NCBI RefSeq assembly: GCF_009982895.1
Contig: NZ_WXZL01000002.1
Coordinates: 186,001 to 250,000 of the forward strand
Length of the DNA: 64,000 nucleotides
Source: Deinococcus alpinitundrae
Lineage (GTDB): Bacteria; Deinococcota; Deinococci; Deinococcales; Deinococcaceae
Direction: 5' to 3'
This document shows, piece after piece, positions 17,484 to 26,352 of this stretch (position 1 is the stretch's first letter; every line of letters starts with the position of its first letter). Below the pieces are notes generated by a model. The model did no database searches, was not told the origin of the DNA, and saw only the letters and a list, made by a program, of their open reading frames with translations. The translations under genes were made by a program, and so were the position numbers.

Positions 17484-19724
17484 ATGTCAAGTGCGCCGCT
17501 TCTCCAACCGTCCCCGACCCTGGAATATTTCGTGGAAGGCATGGACTGTGCCGGTTGCGTGCGCAAGGTCGAGCAGATGGTGGCGACCCTGCCCGGCGCG
17601 GCGGAGGTCAGGACCAGCTTCAACAAGCAGACGCTGGAACTGCAACTGGACGAACAGCAGACGCCGAGGGCCAGGCTGGAAGCCAACCTCAAGAGTCTGG
17701 GTTACGCGCCGTCGCTGCGGGGTGGCCAAACTCAGCTGGAGGACGCGCACTCTCAAGGCGAAGCGGGCCACGCCCATGCTCACAGCCACACCCACGAAGC
17801 CGAACCCGGCAAGCCCTGGTACGCCACCGGTCAGGGCAAGCTGGTGATGGCCTCGGGCGTGTTGCTGGCACTGGCCTTTGCCTTCAGCTTCATCGAGCCG
17901 GGGTTCTCGGTGTACGGCTACGTCGCTGCCACCGTGCTGGGCGTCTGGCCGCTGCTGAAGAAGTCGATGGCCAGCGCCCGCTTCGGCGATTACTTCAGCA
18001 TCAACCTGCTGGTCGCCGTCGCCGCCATCGGGGCCGTGCTGATCGGGCAGGCGGCAGAGGGCGCGGTCGTGGTGTTCTTCTTCGCGGTGGGCGAACTGCT
18101 CGAAGGCGTGGCGGCGGGGAAGGCGCGGGCCGGGATTCAGGCGCTCGCGGCACTGGCCCCCAAAACCGCCCTGCTGCTGGAAGGCGATCAGGTGCGCGAG
18201 GTCAAAGCCGACTCGCTCAGGATCGGTCAGCAGGTGCAGGTGCGCCCCGGTGCCCGCGTGCCTGCCGACGGGCGAATCCTCAGCGGCGCGTCCAGCCTGG
18301 ACGACAGCCCCATTACTGGGGAGAGCGTACCTGTCGACAAGGGCGTGGGCGAGAGCGTCTTCGCGGGCAGCATCAACCAGTCGGGCGTGCTGACGGTGGA
18401 AGTGGAGCGGGCGGCCAGCGACAACACCATCGCCCGCATCATTCATCTGGTCGAGGAAGCCGAGGCCAGCAAAGCGCCCACCGCCCGCTTCATCGACCGC
18501 TTCAGCCGCGCCTACACGCCGGGTGTGGTGGCGGTAGCGGCGCTGGTGGCCCTGGTGCCGCCCCTCCTGTTCGGCGGCGAGTGGCACACCTGGCTCTATA
18601 AATCCCTCAGCCTGTTGCTCATCGGCTGCCCCTGCGCGCTGGTACTGAGCGTGCCCGCCGCCATTACCAGCGCGGTGAGTGCCGGGGCCAAGCGCGGCCT
18701 GCTGCTCAAGGGCGGTGCGGCGCTGGAACTCATCGGCGGCGTCAAGACGGTGGCCTTCGACAAGACTGGCACCCTGACGGCGGGGCGGCCCCGTCTGACC
18801 GGCGTGGTGGGCCTGAACGGCGACGAAACCGAGATTCTGCGCTTGGCCGCCGCCGTGGAAAGCGGCAGCGATCATCCGCTGGCCCGCGCCATCGTGGAGG
18901 AAGCCGGGCGGCAACAGCTGATTATTCCAGCGAGCCGCGACGCCGAAGCCCTGCCGGGTCAGGCGGCCCGCGCCACGGTGGAGGGCCGCTCACTCAGGGT
19001 CGCCTCGCCGCGCCACGCCGCCAGCCTGGGCCTGCTTCCGGCCCCGTTGCAGAGGGTCATCGAGACCTTCGAGACGCAGGGGCGCACCGCCGTCGTGCTG
19101 CTGGACGGCAATCAGGCACTGGGCGTGCTGGCGCTGCGCGACGAACCGCGCCCGGAGGCGAAGGCAGCACTGGCTGAGCTGCGGCTCATGGGCATTCGTC
19201 CGCTGATGCTGACCGGCGACAACGCCCGCACCGCCCGCGCCATCGCCTTTGATCTGGGCCTGAGCGAAAGCGAGGTGCAGGCTGACCTGCTGCCGGAAGA
19301 CAAACTGCGGGTTATCGCTGAACTGAGTCGGGCAGGCGGCGTGGCGATGGTCGGCGACGGCATCAACGACGCTCCAGCGCTGGCCCAGGCCGACGTGGGC
19401 ATCGCCATGGGCGGCGGCACCGACGTGGCGCTGGAAACCGCCGACGCTGCCCTGCTACGCTCGGAAGTGTCGGGCATTCCGGCACTCGTCGGGCTGTCGC
19501 GCAGCGCCATGCTCAACATCAAGCAGAACATCGCCTTCGCGCTGGGCCTCAAGCTGATTTTCCTGATCACCACCCTGCTCGGCTACACCAACCTGTGGAT
19601 GGCGATTCTGGCCGATACCGGAGCCACTGCCCTCGTCACCGCCAACGCCCTGCGGCTGCTGGGCTGGCGCTTCAAGCGGCTTGAAGCGCCGCAGCTGGAG
19701 AGGCAACGCTCCGCGAGTGCTTAA
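17484..19724 (+). CDS. Heavy-metal-exporting P1B-type ATPase (Cd/Zn/Pb type)
   Basis: This 746-residue metal-exporting P-type ATPase pumps divalent soft metals out of the cytoplasm. An N-terminal heavy-metal-associated domain carries GMDCAGC (residues 19-25). A His-rich linker (GHAHAHSHTHEAE, near 94) follows. Transmembrane CPC lies at about 382-384, the phosphorylated DKTGT at about 426, SDHPLARAI (HP motif) near 463 and GDGINDAPAL near 626. The CPC motif and His-rich linker suggest the Zn/Cd/Pb class. It forms a resistance group with the CDF exporter and ArsR sensor downstream. Confidence 0.94.
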   Translation: MSSAPLLQPSPTLEYFVEGMDCAGCVRKVEQMVATLPGAAEVRTSFNKQTLELQLDEQQTPRARLEANLKSLGYAPSLRGGQTQLEDAHSQGEAGHAHAHSHTHEAEPGKPWYATGQGKLVMASGVLLALAFAFSFIEPGFSVYGYVAATVLGVWPLLKKSMASARFGDYFSINLLVAVAAIGAVLIGQAAEGAVVVFFFAVGELLEGVAAGKARAGIQALAALAPKTALLLEGDQVREVKADSLRIGQQVQVRPGARVPADGRILSGASSLDDSPITGESVPVDKGVGESVFAGSINQSGVLTVEVERAASDNTIARIIHLVEEAEASKAPTARFIDRFSRAYTPGVVAVAALVALVPPLLFGGEWHTWLYKSLSLLLIGCPCALVLSVPAAITSAVSAGAKRGLLLKGGAALELIGGVKTVAFDKTGTLTAGRPRLTGVVGLNGDETEILRLAAAVESGSDHPLARAIVEEAGRQQLIIPASRDAEALPGQAARATVEGRSLRVASPRHAASLGLLPAPLQRVIETFETQGRTAVVLLDGNQALGVLALRDEPRPEAKAALAELRLMGIRPLMLTGDNARTARAIAFDLGLSESEVQADLLPEDKLRVIAELSRAGGVAMVGDGINDAPALAQADVGIAMGGGTDVALETADAALLRSEVSGIPALVGLSRSAMLNIKQNIAFALGLKLIFLITTLLGYTNLWMAILADTGATALVTANALRLLGWRFKRLEAPQLERQRSASA

Positions 19725-19767
19725 GGCCTGGTCACGGCTGAAAGAACCGCCCTGCCTGCCCACTTGC

Positions 19768-19773
19768 TAACCT
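19768..19773 (+). promoter_or_regulatory. Leaderless -10 box of the CDF exporter gene
   Basis: TAACCT lies seven bases before the ATG at 19781, with no ribosome site between, so the transcript probably begins at the start codon. Confidence 0.55.
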
Positions 19774-19780
19774 GCACCGC

Positions 19781-20683
19781 ATGACCCACAGCCACAACCA
19801 CGGCGAGAACGCCAATGCCCGTCAGCTCAGCATCGTGCTGGGGCTGGTGGGCACTTTTCTGGTGGTGGAAGTCGTCTACGGCTTTCTCTCCAGCTCGCTG
19901 GCCCTGCTCTCCGACGCCGGACACATGCTCACCGACGCGGCGGCGTTGGCCCTCTCGCTGTTTGCCATCAAGATGGGCCAGCGCCCCGCCGACAAGCAGC
20001 GCACCTTCGGCTACCGCCGCGCCGAGATTCTGGCGGCGGCGCTCAACGCGGGCGTGCTGCTGGCCATCGGCCTCTACATTCTCTATGAAGCGTATCTACG
20101 GCTGCGCAGCCCGGTCGAGGTGCAGACCACTCCGATGCTGATCGTGGCGGTGCTGGGCCTGATCGTGAACGTCATCAGCGCCCGGCTGCTGGTGGCGGGC
20201 AGCAGCGACAGTCTCAACGTCAAGTCAGCGTATCTGGAAGTGCTGGGCGATTTGCTCGGCTCGGTGGCTGTCATCGTGGGCGCAGTCCTGATCCGCTTCA
20301 CGGGCCTGGATTGGATCGACCCGGTGCTGGGGGCCTTGATCGGCCTGTGGGTCATTCCACGCACCTGGACCCTGCTGAAAAGCAGCGTGAACGTGCTGAT
20401 GGAGGGTGTTCCCGAGGAGCTGAACCTGGACGCCCTACGCTCGGCACTGGAGGAGTTGCCCGGCATCAGCGAGGTTCACGATCTGCACGTCTGGAGCGTG
20501 ACCAGCGGCCAGCACAACCTGACGGCCCATCTGGTGTCAGCCCAGCCGCCCACCGATTTGCTGGCGCGGGTGCAGGCGCTGGCCCGCCGGTACGATCTGG
20601 GGCACAGCACCGTGCAGATCGAAGCGCCGGGCCTGCATGCGGAGAGCGGCGATCATCACGATCACGGCGAGTTGCATCCCTGA
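19781..20683 (+). CDS. Cation diffusion facilitator metal exporter (CzcD-like)
   Basis: This 300-residue CDF protein exchanges protons for Zn2+ or related metals across the inner membrane. Six membrane segments are visible. The metal site is built from HMLTDAAALALSLF in helix II and EVLGDLLGSVAV in helix V. Both ends are His-rich (MTHSHNHGEN and GDHHDHGELHP), as in zinc exporters. The C-terminal cytoplasmic domain carries the usual LPGISEVHDLHVWSVTSG. It lies between the P-type ATPase and the ArsR gene, with its own leaderless promoter. Confidence 0.94.
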   Translation: MTHSHNHGENANARQLSIVLGLVGTFLVVEVVYGFLSSSLALLSDAGHMLTDAAALALSLFAIKMGQRPADKQRTFGYRRAEILAAALNAGVLLAIGLYILYEAYLRLRSPVEVQTTPMLIVAVLGLIVNVISARLLVAGSSDSLNVKSAYLEVLGDLLGSVAVIVGAVLIRFTGLDWIDPVLGALIGLWVIPRTWTLLKSSVNVLMEGVPEELNLDALRSALEELPGISEVHDLHVWSVTSGQHNLTAHLVSAQPPTDLLARVQALARRYDLGHSTVQIEAPGLHAESGDHHDHGELHP

Positions 20684-20701
20684 TGCCCCATCGCCAGGCG
20701 C

Positions 20702-20707
20702 TAGACT
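20702..20707 (+). promoter_or_regulatory. Leaderless -10 box of the ArsR gene
   Basis: TAGACT lies six bases before the ATG at 20714, identical in sequence and spacing to the box before the P-type ATPase gene. Co-regulation by the encoded repressor is plausible. Confidence 0.6.
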
Positions 20708-20713
20708 GAGCGA

Positions 20714-21097
20714 ATGAGAATCGCTTCTCAACTTCCCACGCCCCTGCCTGACGATGCTGTGTGCGAGGTCAACTGCGTTCACCCCGAAGCGGTGCAGACG
20801 GCCCGCGCCGCTCTGCCGGACCAACACTGCGTGGACGATGCCAGCGCCCTGCTGAAGGTGGTGGCCGACCCGACCCGGCTGCGGCTGCTGAGCGCCCTGA
20901 ACGCCTGCGAACTGTGCGTCTGCGATCTGGCGGCGGTGGTGGGACTCAGCGAGAGCGCGGTGAGCCATCAATTGCGGCTCTTGCGTGCGCACCGATTGGT
21001 GACATTTCGCAAGGTGGGCCGGGTGGCCTACTACCGTCTGCTCGACCAGCACGTCAACGGCCTGATCGGCAGCGCCCTGGAGCATGTGCAGGAGTAG
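20714..21097 (+). CDS. ArsR-family metal-sensing repressor, CadC-like
   Basis: This 127-residue ArsR/SmtB winged-helix repressor has a recognition helix in [19 protein letters not shown] (about residues 72-90) and the wing [12 protein letters not shown]. Helix 3 carries CELCVCDL with Cys68 and Cys70, and the N-terminus adds Cys17 and Cys21 (CEVNC). That four-thiolate set is the Cd/Pb-sensing site of CadC-type regulators. It follows two metal exporters and presumably derepresses them when Cd, Pb or Zn binds. Confidence 0.9.
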   Translation: MRIASQLPTPLPDDAVCEVNCVHPEAVQTARAALPDQHCVDDASALLKVVADPTRLRLLSALNACELCVCDLAAVVGLSESAVSHQLRLLRAHRLVTFRKVGRVAYYRLLDQHVNGLIGSALEHVQE

Positions 21098-21114
21098 AGC
21101 CACCCGGCAGATCG

Positions 21115-21120
21115 TATGCT
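21115..21120 (+). promoter_or_regulatory. Leaderless -10 box of the phosphodiesterase gene
   Basis: TATGCT lies six bases before the ATG at 21127 and no ribosome site is present, giving another leaderless start. Confidence 0.55.
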
Positions 21121-21126
21121 GGGGCC

Positions 21127-21993
21127 ATGCGCTCCTGGCTCACCGGCTTGCTCCTGACTGCAGCACTCTCCGCCTGCTCGTCCAGACCGGCGGTTGAGAA
21201 TCACTACATCACCTCTCCGGCCTGGATTCTGGCCCACCAGGGCGGAGAGGACCTGTGGCCCAGCAACACTCTGCTGGCCTTCGACAACGCCGCCAAGCTC
21301 GGTGTGCAGATGCTCGACACCGACATGCACGCTACCCAGGACGGCGTGCTGGTGCTCTCGCATGACGACACGGTTGACCGCCTGACCGATGGGCACGGCG
21401 CGATCCGCGAGATGACCCTGGCGCAGCTCAAGCAGCTCGACGCCGGATACCGCTTCACCCCCGACAGCGGACAGAGTTACCCGTACCGGGGCCAGGGGCT
21501 GAGCATTCCCACGTTGGAGGAGGCGCTCTCGGCCCACCCCGAACTGCCCTGGACCGTTGAGATCAAACAGGACACGCCCAGCGTTGCCCAGCCGTTTTGC
21601 GCGGCTCTGCGCCAGCACCAGATGACCGGCAAAGTCATGGTCGCCAGTTTTAGCGACAAGGCCATGCAGGATTTCCGTGCCGAGTGCCCCGAAGTTGCCA
21701 CCAGCATGACCGAAAGCGAACTGCGCCCGCTGGTGCTGCTAAGCAAGGTGGGGCTTTCCAGCTTGGCAAAAGCGCCGGGGCAGGCTGCCCAGGTGCCGGT
21801 GCGCTCCGGCGGCATCGAGGTGGTGACGCCCAGCTTCGTGCGCCAGATGCACGGACGCGGCGTAGCAGTGCACGTCTGGACCATCAACGACCCGGCGGAA
21901 ATGCGCCGATTGCTGGCGATGGGCATCGACGGCATCGACACCGACCGCCCCGATCTGCTCAAGGCGGTGCTGGCTGAGCCGGCAGACGACTGA
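21127..21993 (+). CDS. Glycerophosphodiester phosphodiesterase family lipoprotein
   Basis: This 288-residue GDPD-type TIM barrel carries a lipoprotein signal (LTGLLLTAALSAC, Cys at about residue 18). It would hydrolyse glycerophosphodiesters at the cell surface. The active-site segments are LAHQGGEDLWPSNTLLAF and MLDTDMHATQDGVLVLSHD; the second catalytic His is in SHDDTVDR. The usual PENT is PSNT and the usual ExD is DTD, so the metal site differs slightly from the classical one. C-terminal VHVWTINDPAEMRRLLAMG is standard for the family. Confidence 0.88.
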   Translation: MRSWLTGLLLTAALSACSSRPAVENHYITSPAWILAHQGGEDLWPSNTLLAFDNAAKLGVQMLDTDMHATQDGVLVLSHDDTVDRLTDGHGAIREMTLAQLKQLDAGYRFTPDSGQSYPYRGQGLSIPTLEEALSAHPELPWTVEIKQDTPSVAQPFCAALRQHQMTGKVMVASFSDKAMQDFRAECPEVATSMTESELRPLVLLSKVGLSSLAKAPGQAAQVPVRSGGIEVVTPSFVRQMHGRGVAVHVWTINDPAEMRRLLAMGIDGIDTDRPDLLKAVLAEPADD

Positions 21994-22039
21994 GCTGACG
22001 ACTGGCGGAAGTGCAATTCATCCAGCCTGAACTTGAAAA

Positions 22040-22085
22040 GCGGCCCGTCCAGTCTTTATGGTTTTTTCTCTGGAAGTCGGGCCGC
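22040..22085 (+). terminator. Inverted repeat after the phosphodiesterase gene
   Basis: GCGGCCCG and CGGGCCGC form a perfect 8-bp stem around a 30-base loop that itself contains TTTTTT. It may end transcription from the left or mark the edge of the IS remnant to the right. Confidence 0.4.
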
Positions 22086-22119
22086 AGTCCGTATGACCGC
22101 TCGCCCGATCAGCATTAAA

Positions 22120-22600
22120 CTGAAATGACAAGGGCTTGCTCCTTGAAAGCGGCTGGGGAGCGTTAGCCAAGCGGCGAGTGACGACGTCGCCGGTTGTAAA
22201 ACATCTCAATCCATTCGAACACCCGACTGCGGATCTGGACCATATGTACCGCGTGGCCGCCGGAGGTCAAGCTCCACATTCTAGGGTTGAAAAAAAGCTC
22301 TCCTGCACAGCCTTGTCCCAGCACTTTGCTTTGCTGCTCATCCTCTGGATCGCCTTCCAGTGGTCAAGGGCCTGTCGGTAGAGGTGGCCAGTGTACTGAC
22401 CTCCCACGGTCAGCATGGTGGAGCTATCCGGCACTTGGTTTCCTTCTGTGCCGGGCCATACTCAGGGTGTCCATGACCAGAGGTGAAGACGCTCGTTCAG
22501 TACCCAGCCGATAATCTTTCTGGAGAACGGATTCACACCGCTGGCCAGGTACAGCCAGCTTTCCGTTGTGGGGATGAGCGTGATGTCCGTGACCTATTTC
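22120..22600 (-). pseudogene. IS3-family transposase remnant
   Basis: Reading the minus strand, the DDE (rve) domain of an IS3-type transposase is recognisable in pieces: VTDITLIPTTESWLYLASG, then NPFSRKIIGW, then degenerate HHADRGR (the HSDRGxQY motif), and finally RVFEWIEMFYNRRRRHSPLG. Frameshifts and stops separate the pieces, and the N-terminal half and the first ORF of the element are missing. Terminal repeats could not be defined. It is a dead fragment between the phosphodiesterase and mannosidase genes. Confidence 0.8.
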
Positions 22601-22606
22601 TGGCTA

Positions 22607-22666
22607 GGTGGATGACGCGGACCTTCTGCTTTCAGTGAACCTCGAGATTCGCTCCCGTCATCCACC
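22607..22666. repeat. 11-bp perfect inverted repeat next to the IS3 remnant
   Basis: GGTGGATGACG and CGTCATCCACC are exact complements separated by 38 bases. They flank a short segment at the broken end of the transposase remnant, so they may be a recombination scar or a transcription-terminating stem. Confidence 0.5.
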
Positions 22667-22737
22667 CTCCTAGGCCAGGTCGGCTTGAATTCGCGAAAGC
22701 GTCTTCTCAAATGGTTCGGAATTGAGCGCAGGTGCTG

Positions 22738-24066
22738 TCAGACGGCACCCTGGTCAGCTGCTGGCCACGTTGATGGCCCGGCGGAAGCGCCGGTGTGCGA
22801 CATCACCAGTTCGCTGAAGAGGCTGTTGGCCCAGCCGAACCACTCGCGCGTAAATATGGCAGGGTCGTCGACGTGAAAGCTCTCGTGCATCAGGTTGGTG
22901 CCCGCCGTGGTGCCGACCAGCACGGCCAGCATGGCGGCCCGTTCGCTGGCCGTGTCTGCCGTCAGGCCGCGCATCGCCAGCGCTAGCGGCCAGATGTGCT
23001 GCGGCGGAGTGTGCGGGCTGCCGACGCCCTGCGCCGCTGTCCCCGAAAAGAAGTACGGGTTCTCGCCGCTCAGCACCAGGGCGCGGGTGTGCTGGTAGGT
23101 GGCGTCGTCCACCGGGCAGTAGCCCAGGTAGGGTGCCGACAGCAAACTGGGAATGTTGGCATCGTCCATCAGGAGTTGCCCACCGAGGCCGTCTACCTCG
23201 TAGGCGTAGACGGTACCGAAGCGGGGGTGCTCGGCGACAGCGAATTGCTTCAGACCCGCCTCGATCTCGGCCCTGAGCTGGAGGGCGTCGGTGCGGAGCT
23301 GATCGTCGTTCCAGACCTCCTGCGCCAGCTCTGCCAGATGGCCGAGTTCCACGCTCGCCATCATGTTGCCGGGAATGTTGTAGTTGAACTCGCAGGCGTC
23401 GTCGCTGGGCCGGAAGGCGCTCCAGATCAGGCCGGTATAGCCCACTGGACGGCCCCTGCCACCATTCGGCAGGTTGTCGGTGCTGGCCGCGTCGGGCCGC
23501 CAGAATTGGTAAGCGCTGCGCTCAGCGTGGTGCTGCTCGGTTTGCAGCACGCCGAGCACGCTGCGGGCCGCCTGGTGAACCCTTTTGCCCAACGCCGCCG
23601 CGTTGCCGGTCAGCTGCCAGTAGCGGTGCGCCAGCCGGATGGGGTAGCACAGCGAGTCCAATTCGAACTTCCGCTCCCACACCAGCGGGTGCCGCCTGGG
23701 CTGGTCTGCCGTGTGGCCCGCGCCGCTGGGCAGGGCATTGAAGGCATTGGCGTAGGGATCGGCCAGCAGTTGGTCGGCCTGGGTGGCGATCACGCCCGCG
23801 ATCAGGCGGCTGAGTTCGGCGTCCTGGGCGCACAACGCCAGATACGGCCACACCTGCGCCGTGCTGTCGCGCAACCACATGGCCGGAATGTCGCCCGTCA
23901 CCACGAAGGTCTGGCCAGCGGCCTGGGAGTGCAGGGTGGTTTCCAAGCTATTGGGAAAGCAGCGCTCGAACGCCAAAGCGACCTCCGGCTGTTCGCTGAA
24001 GGCCGCTTGAACGAACTCGATGATGTGCTGAAGGCTGGACCGTCGAGGCTGGGGCGGGGTCGTCAC
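22738..24066 (-). CDS. Glycoside hydrolase family 125 (exo-alpha-1,6-mannosidase type)
   Basis: This 442-residue protein matches GH125 (formerly DUF1237), metal-independent inverting exo-alpha-1,6-mannosidases that act on N-glycan or mannan fragments. Family segments include IPAMWLRDSTAQVWPYL near residues 75-91, ERKFELDSLCYPIRLAHRYW, LIWSAFRPSDDACEFNYNIP, NIPSLLSAPYLGYCP, and the C-terminal MHESFHVDDPAIFTREWFGW that supplies catalytic residues. No signal peptide is seen, so it acts in the cytoplasm. I chose the GTG at 24066 because a TAAGCT box lies seven bases upstream; the in-frame extension to 24123 lacks family character. Confidence 0.9.
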   Translation of the reverse strand: MTTPPQPRRSSLQHIIEFVQAAFSEQPEVALAFERCFPNSLETTLHSQAAGQTFVVTGDIPAMWLRDSTAQVWPYLALCAQDAELSRLIAGVIATQADQLLADPYANAFNALPSGAGHTADQPRRHPLVWERKFELDSLCYPIRLAHRYWQLTGNAAALGKRVHQAARSVLGVLQTEQHHAERSAYQFWRPDAASTDNLPNGGRGRPVGYTGLIWSAFRPSDDACEFNYNIPGNMMASVELGHLAELAQEVWNDDQLRTDALQLRAEIEAGLKQFAVAEHPRFGTVYAYEVDGLGGQLLMDDANIPSLLSAPYLGYCPVDDATYQHTRALVLSGENPYFFSGTAAQGVGSPHTPPQHIWPLALAMRGLTADTASERAAMLAVLVGTTAGTNLMHESFHVDDPAIFTREWFGWANSLFSELVMSHTGASAGPSTWPAADQGAV

Positions 24067-24073
24067 GCTCCTC

Positions 24074-24079
24074 AGCTTA
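24074..24079 (-). promoter_or_regulatory. Possible leaderless -10 box of the GH125 gene
   Basis: On the minus strand TAAGCT lies seven bases before the GTG at 24066. A GAGGAGC directly next to the start could also serve as a close ribosome site. 24080-24249 otherwise holds no gene. Confidence 0.45.
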
Positions 24080-24249
24080 GAACATCTGCCAGAAAAGAAG
24101 CGCTTTCTTGACCGAGCGGGCAAGCCCGGTCAGTGCCGTTGTGCCCGAGAGCCAGCGGAAGTGGCTACGTTGGAATTCTGTCAGGGTCTCCTGCTGAGGG
24201 CTCAATCCACCCGACGTAGCCCTGCCCGACCGTTCTTCTGGTACTGGCT

Positions 24250-24600
24250 TCACGGTTTTGCCACCGGCTGGGGCGGCGTGAGGGCGCTCATCTGCCCGCG
24301 CTCATCGACGGCGCGCAGCTGATACTGGCTGTCGGGCGTGCCCTGCGCATCGGTAAAGGAGGCCGTGGTCAGCAGACCAGACAGCTGAAGGGCAGGACTC
24401 CCTGCCTTGTCGAACCGGTACACGACCACAGAAACGCCAGATACGGCACTCCAGCTGATGTTGTTTGCCAGCAGTGCCTTCAAGTCGGCTGACGCGCTGC
24501 GGCGCAACCGGAGCGGCGCTCCTGAGCTTGACCGACTGTGCTTCGGAGGAGGCCGAGGTGTTTCCGGCGGCGTCCACGCTCTGCGCGCTGTAGCTGTAAC
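24250..24600 (-). pseudogene. Fibronectin type III domain protein, C-terminal fragment
   Basis: The minus strand encodes the end of a secreted-type beta-sandwich protein. One frame gives DAAGNTSASSEAQSVKL, a classical fibronectin-III strand pattern. A frame change then continues as NISWSAVSGVSVVVYRFD and DSQYQLRAVDERGQMSAL before a stop. At least one frameshift breaks it, and its N-terminal part is absent. At its upstream edge it is fused to the regulator fragment described next. Confidence 0.65.
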
Positions 24601-24988
24601 CAGAATGACCTGGCCGCCAAGCTGAGCCAGATCGTTGGTGAGCTGAATCAGCAAGGGCTCGGCGCTCACTTCACTTTGCTGCCGAAGCAGTTCGGGCAGG
24701 CCCACGCCCAGGCCAGGACCGAGCTGTTGCACAGCGCTGACCAGATATAGCAAAAACTGGCCCAGGTCGTTGTCGCCCTTGTCGAGAGGAAGCCAGGCGG
24801 CGGGGCGGCTTTGTTGCCGCAGCCAGGCCGCCAGCACCGTGGATTTGCCTGTGCCTGCCGGAGACGAGATGAGCATCAGCCTGGCACCCATGCCCCCGTT
24901 CGAGCAGCGCGAGAAGCTGGGGCCGCGCGATCAGATGCGCGGTGGGAACGGGAGGGTGGAGCTTGGTGCCGAGCAGGGTCAGGGGCAT
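24601..24988 (-). pseudogene. MalT/LuxR-type ATPase regulator, N-terminal fragment
   Basis: The minus strand begins TLLGTKLHPPVPTAHLIARP, the typical N-terminus of large MalT-like LuxR regulators. After a one-base frameshift near 24900 it continues as ARLMLISSPAGTGKSTVLAAW (Walker A) and LDKGDNDLGQFLLYL. It breaks off around LGGQVILVTA, where the Asp-rich Walker B should follow. The rest of the normally 800-900-residue protein is missing and unrelated fibronectin-III sequence follows. Confidence 0.72.
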
Positions 24989-25439
24989 TGCGAATCAGGT
25001 TATCAACTGCGCCGGCCCGTTCCTCGGTGGCCTTCAGGCGTGAAGGGATCTGGGTCACGGCCACCCTCAGCCGAATCAGCCGATCCGGTGCCGTTCAAGT
25101 CTGGCACGAAGGCATTAAGCAGGCGAGGCGGCCAGCGGCTCCTTGAGGAAATCCCGAGCTTTCGGGCAATCTCCGCACAACGGCTGCTGATCACCAGGCG
25201 CACACCTTCCTCTCCGAACCCGGCAGTGTACAGACATTGACTGGCCGTCATGTCAGTCTCCATCGTCCAGCACACCTACGACTTCCACAAAGCTGGCGCA
25301 GGATCACCGGTGGCTCACCTTAAAAAATGGCGTGAGTGACGCGGGCAGTTACCTGCGAAGTGCAAGCCTGCCACTTCTGGGCCGTGTGCGAGGACGGCGA
25401 CCCACCGCATCTCCGGTTTCGTTCCGATTTCAGAAGGCA
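24989..25439. other. Intergenic stretch, no supported gene
   Basis: No open frame here has recognisable domain character or a good ribosome site. It lies between the regulator scar and the DeoR promoter and probably consists of further decayed sequence. Confidence 0.5.
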
Positions 25440-25461
25440 GATCGTATAGCCAGATACGATC
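25440..25461. promoter_or_regulatory. Palindromic operator upstream of the amino-sugar operon
   Basis: GATCGTAT-6-ATACGATC is a perfect 8-bp inverted repeat just upstream of the -35 box. It is a likely binding site for the DeoR regulator encoded immediately downstream. Confidence 0.6.
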
Positions 25462-25471
25462 ATATAAATGT

Positions 25472-25500
25472 TTGCTTTTGATCGATTCAGGTGCTAGCGT
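25472..25500 (+). promoter_or_regulatory. Promoter of the DeoR/polygalactosamine operon
   Basis: TTGCTT (-35) is separated by 17 bases from TAGCGT (-10). A start near 25507 would leave a leader of about 65 bases before the DeoR ATG, which has its own AGAGGTG ribosome site. Confidence 0.6.
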
Positions 25501-25515
25501 GTCTGCAATCGATCA
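25479..25515. promoter_or_regulatory. Second operator straddling the -10 box
   Basis: TGATCGATT and AATCGATCA are exact complements 19 bases apart, one on each side of the -10 box. With the 25440 palindrome they share the core ATCG. Repressor bound here would occlude polymerase. Confidence 0.5.
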
Positions 25516-25572
25516 GCGCACACACCCAACCCAGCCCATGTCGAATGGCCCCGCAGCGGCCAGAGGTGCTTC

Positions 25573-26352
25573 ATGCAGTCGGACCGTATCAACAAGATTC
25601 AACACCACCTCTACAGCGCGGGCTTTGCCAACGTGCAGGAACTGGCGGAGGCGACGGGCGCGTCCATCGTGACCATCCGGCGGGATTTGCAGCGCCTGGA
25701 GGAAAACGGCATTGTCACGCGCACCCATGGCGGAGCGCGGCTGGCCGAGGCCGCCGGACCGGAAATGGCCTTCCAGTCGCGTGTACAGGAACATCTGGAC
25801 GCCAAGCGGGCCATCGGTGAGGTGGCATACGGCCTGCTGCGGCCCCACACCACCATCTTTCTGGATGCGGGCACCACTGTCTTGCAGCTCGCCCGGCGGC
25901 TGCGCGTTGAGCCCCTCCCGCTGACCATCTTCACCAACGGTCTGGCCGTCGCGCAGGACCTGGTGAACGTGGAGGGCCTGAGCGTCAACCTGCTGGGCGG
26001 GCAACTGCGCAACGAGAACCTGAGTATAGTCGGCCCCTATGCCGAGCGGCTGCTGGGCGAATTCTGGTTCGATCAACTGTACTTGGGCACCAGTGCCGTG
26101 CGCGGCGACGCCCAGATGTACACCCTGAATCCTGCCGAGGCCAGCCTCAACCGGGCCATGATCGCCCGCACCTCGCAGGCCGTTTTACTCGCCGATGCCA
26201 GCAAGTTCGGCAGCAGCGCGCCCTACGCAGTGGCTCCCATCGCCGAGATCCACACGGTCATCACCGACAGCGGGCTGGACGGCGTCTGGAAGACACGGCT
26301 GGCCGAACTCAAACTCGATACCACGTTTGTTCCGCTCGGGAGGAATTTATGA
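25573..26352 (+). CDS. DeoR-family regulator of the amino-sugar operon
   Basis: This 259-residue DeoR-type regulator has an N-terminal helix-turn-helix (residues 6-57, with ATGASIVTIRRDLQRLEENG) and a ribose-isomerase-like sensor domain (about 75-235, with TIFLDAGTTVLQLARRL). DeoR proteins of sugar operons sense phosphorylated sugars; the neighbours suggest a galactosamine or tagatose phosphate. It is similar in layout to AgaR regulators. Its stop overlaps the first GH114 gene as ATGA. Confidence 0.92.
   Translation: MQSDRINKIQHHLYSAGFANVQELAEATGASIVTIRRDLQRLEENGIVTRTHGGARLAEAAGPEMAFQSRVQEHLDAKRAIGEVAYGLLRPHTTIFLDAGTTVLQLARRLRVEPLPLTIFTNGLAVAQDLVNVEGLSVNLLGGQLRNENLSIVGPYAERLLGEFWFDQLYLGTSAVRGDAQMYTLNPAEASLNRAMIARTSQAVLLADASKFGSSAPYAVAPIAEIHTVITDSGLDGVWKTRLAELKLDTTFVPLGRNL

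Noticed and set aside
25003..25275. 90-residue minus-strand frame upstream of the DeoR promoter
   Set aside because: No ribosome site, no domain character, atypical composition and a position between a scar and a promoter.
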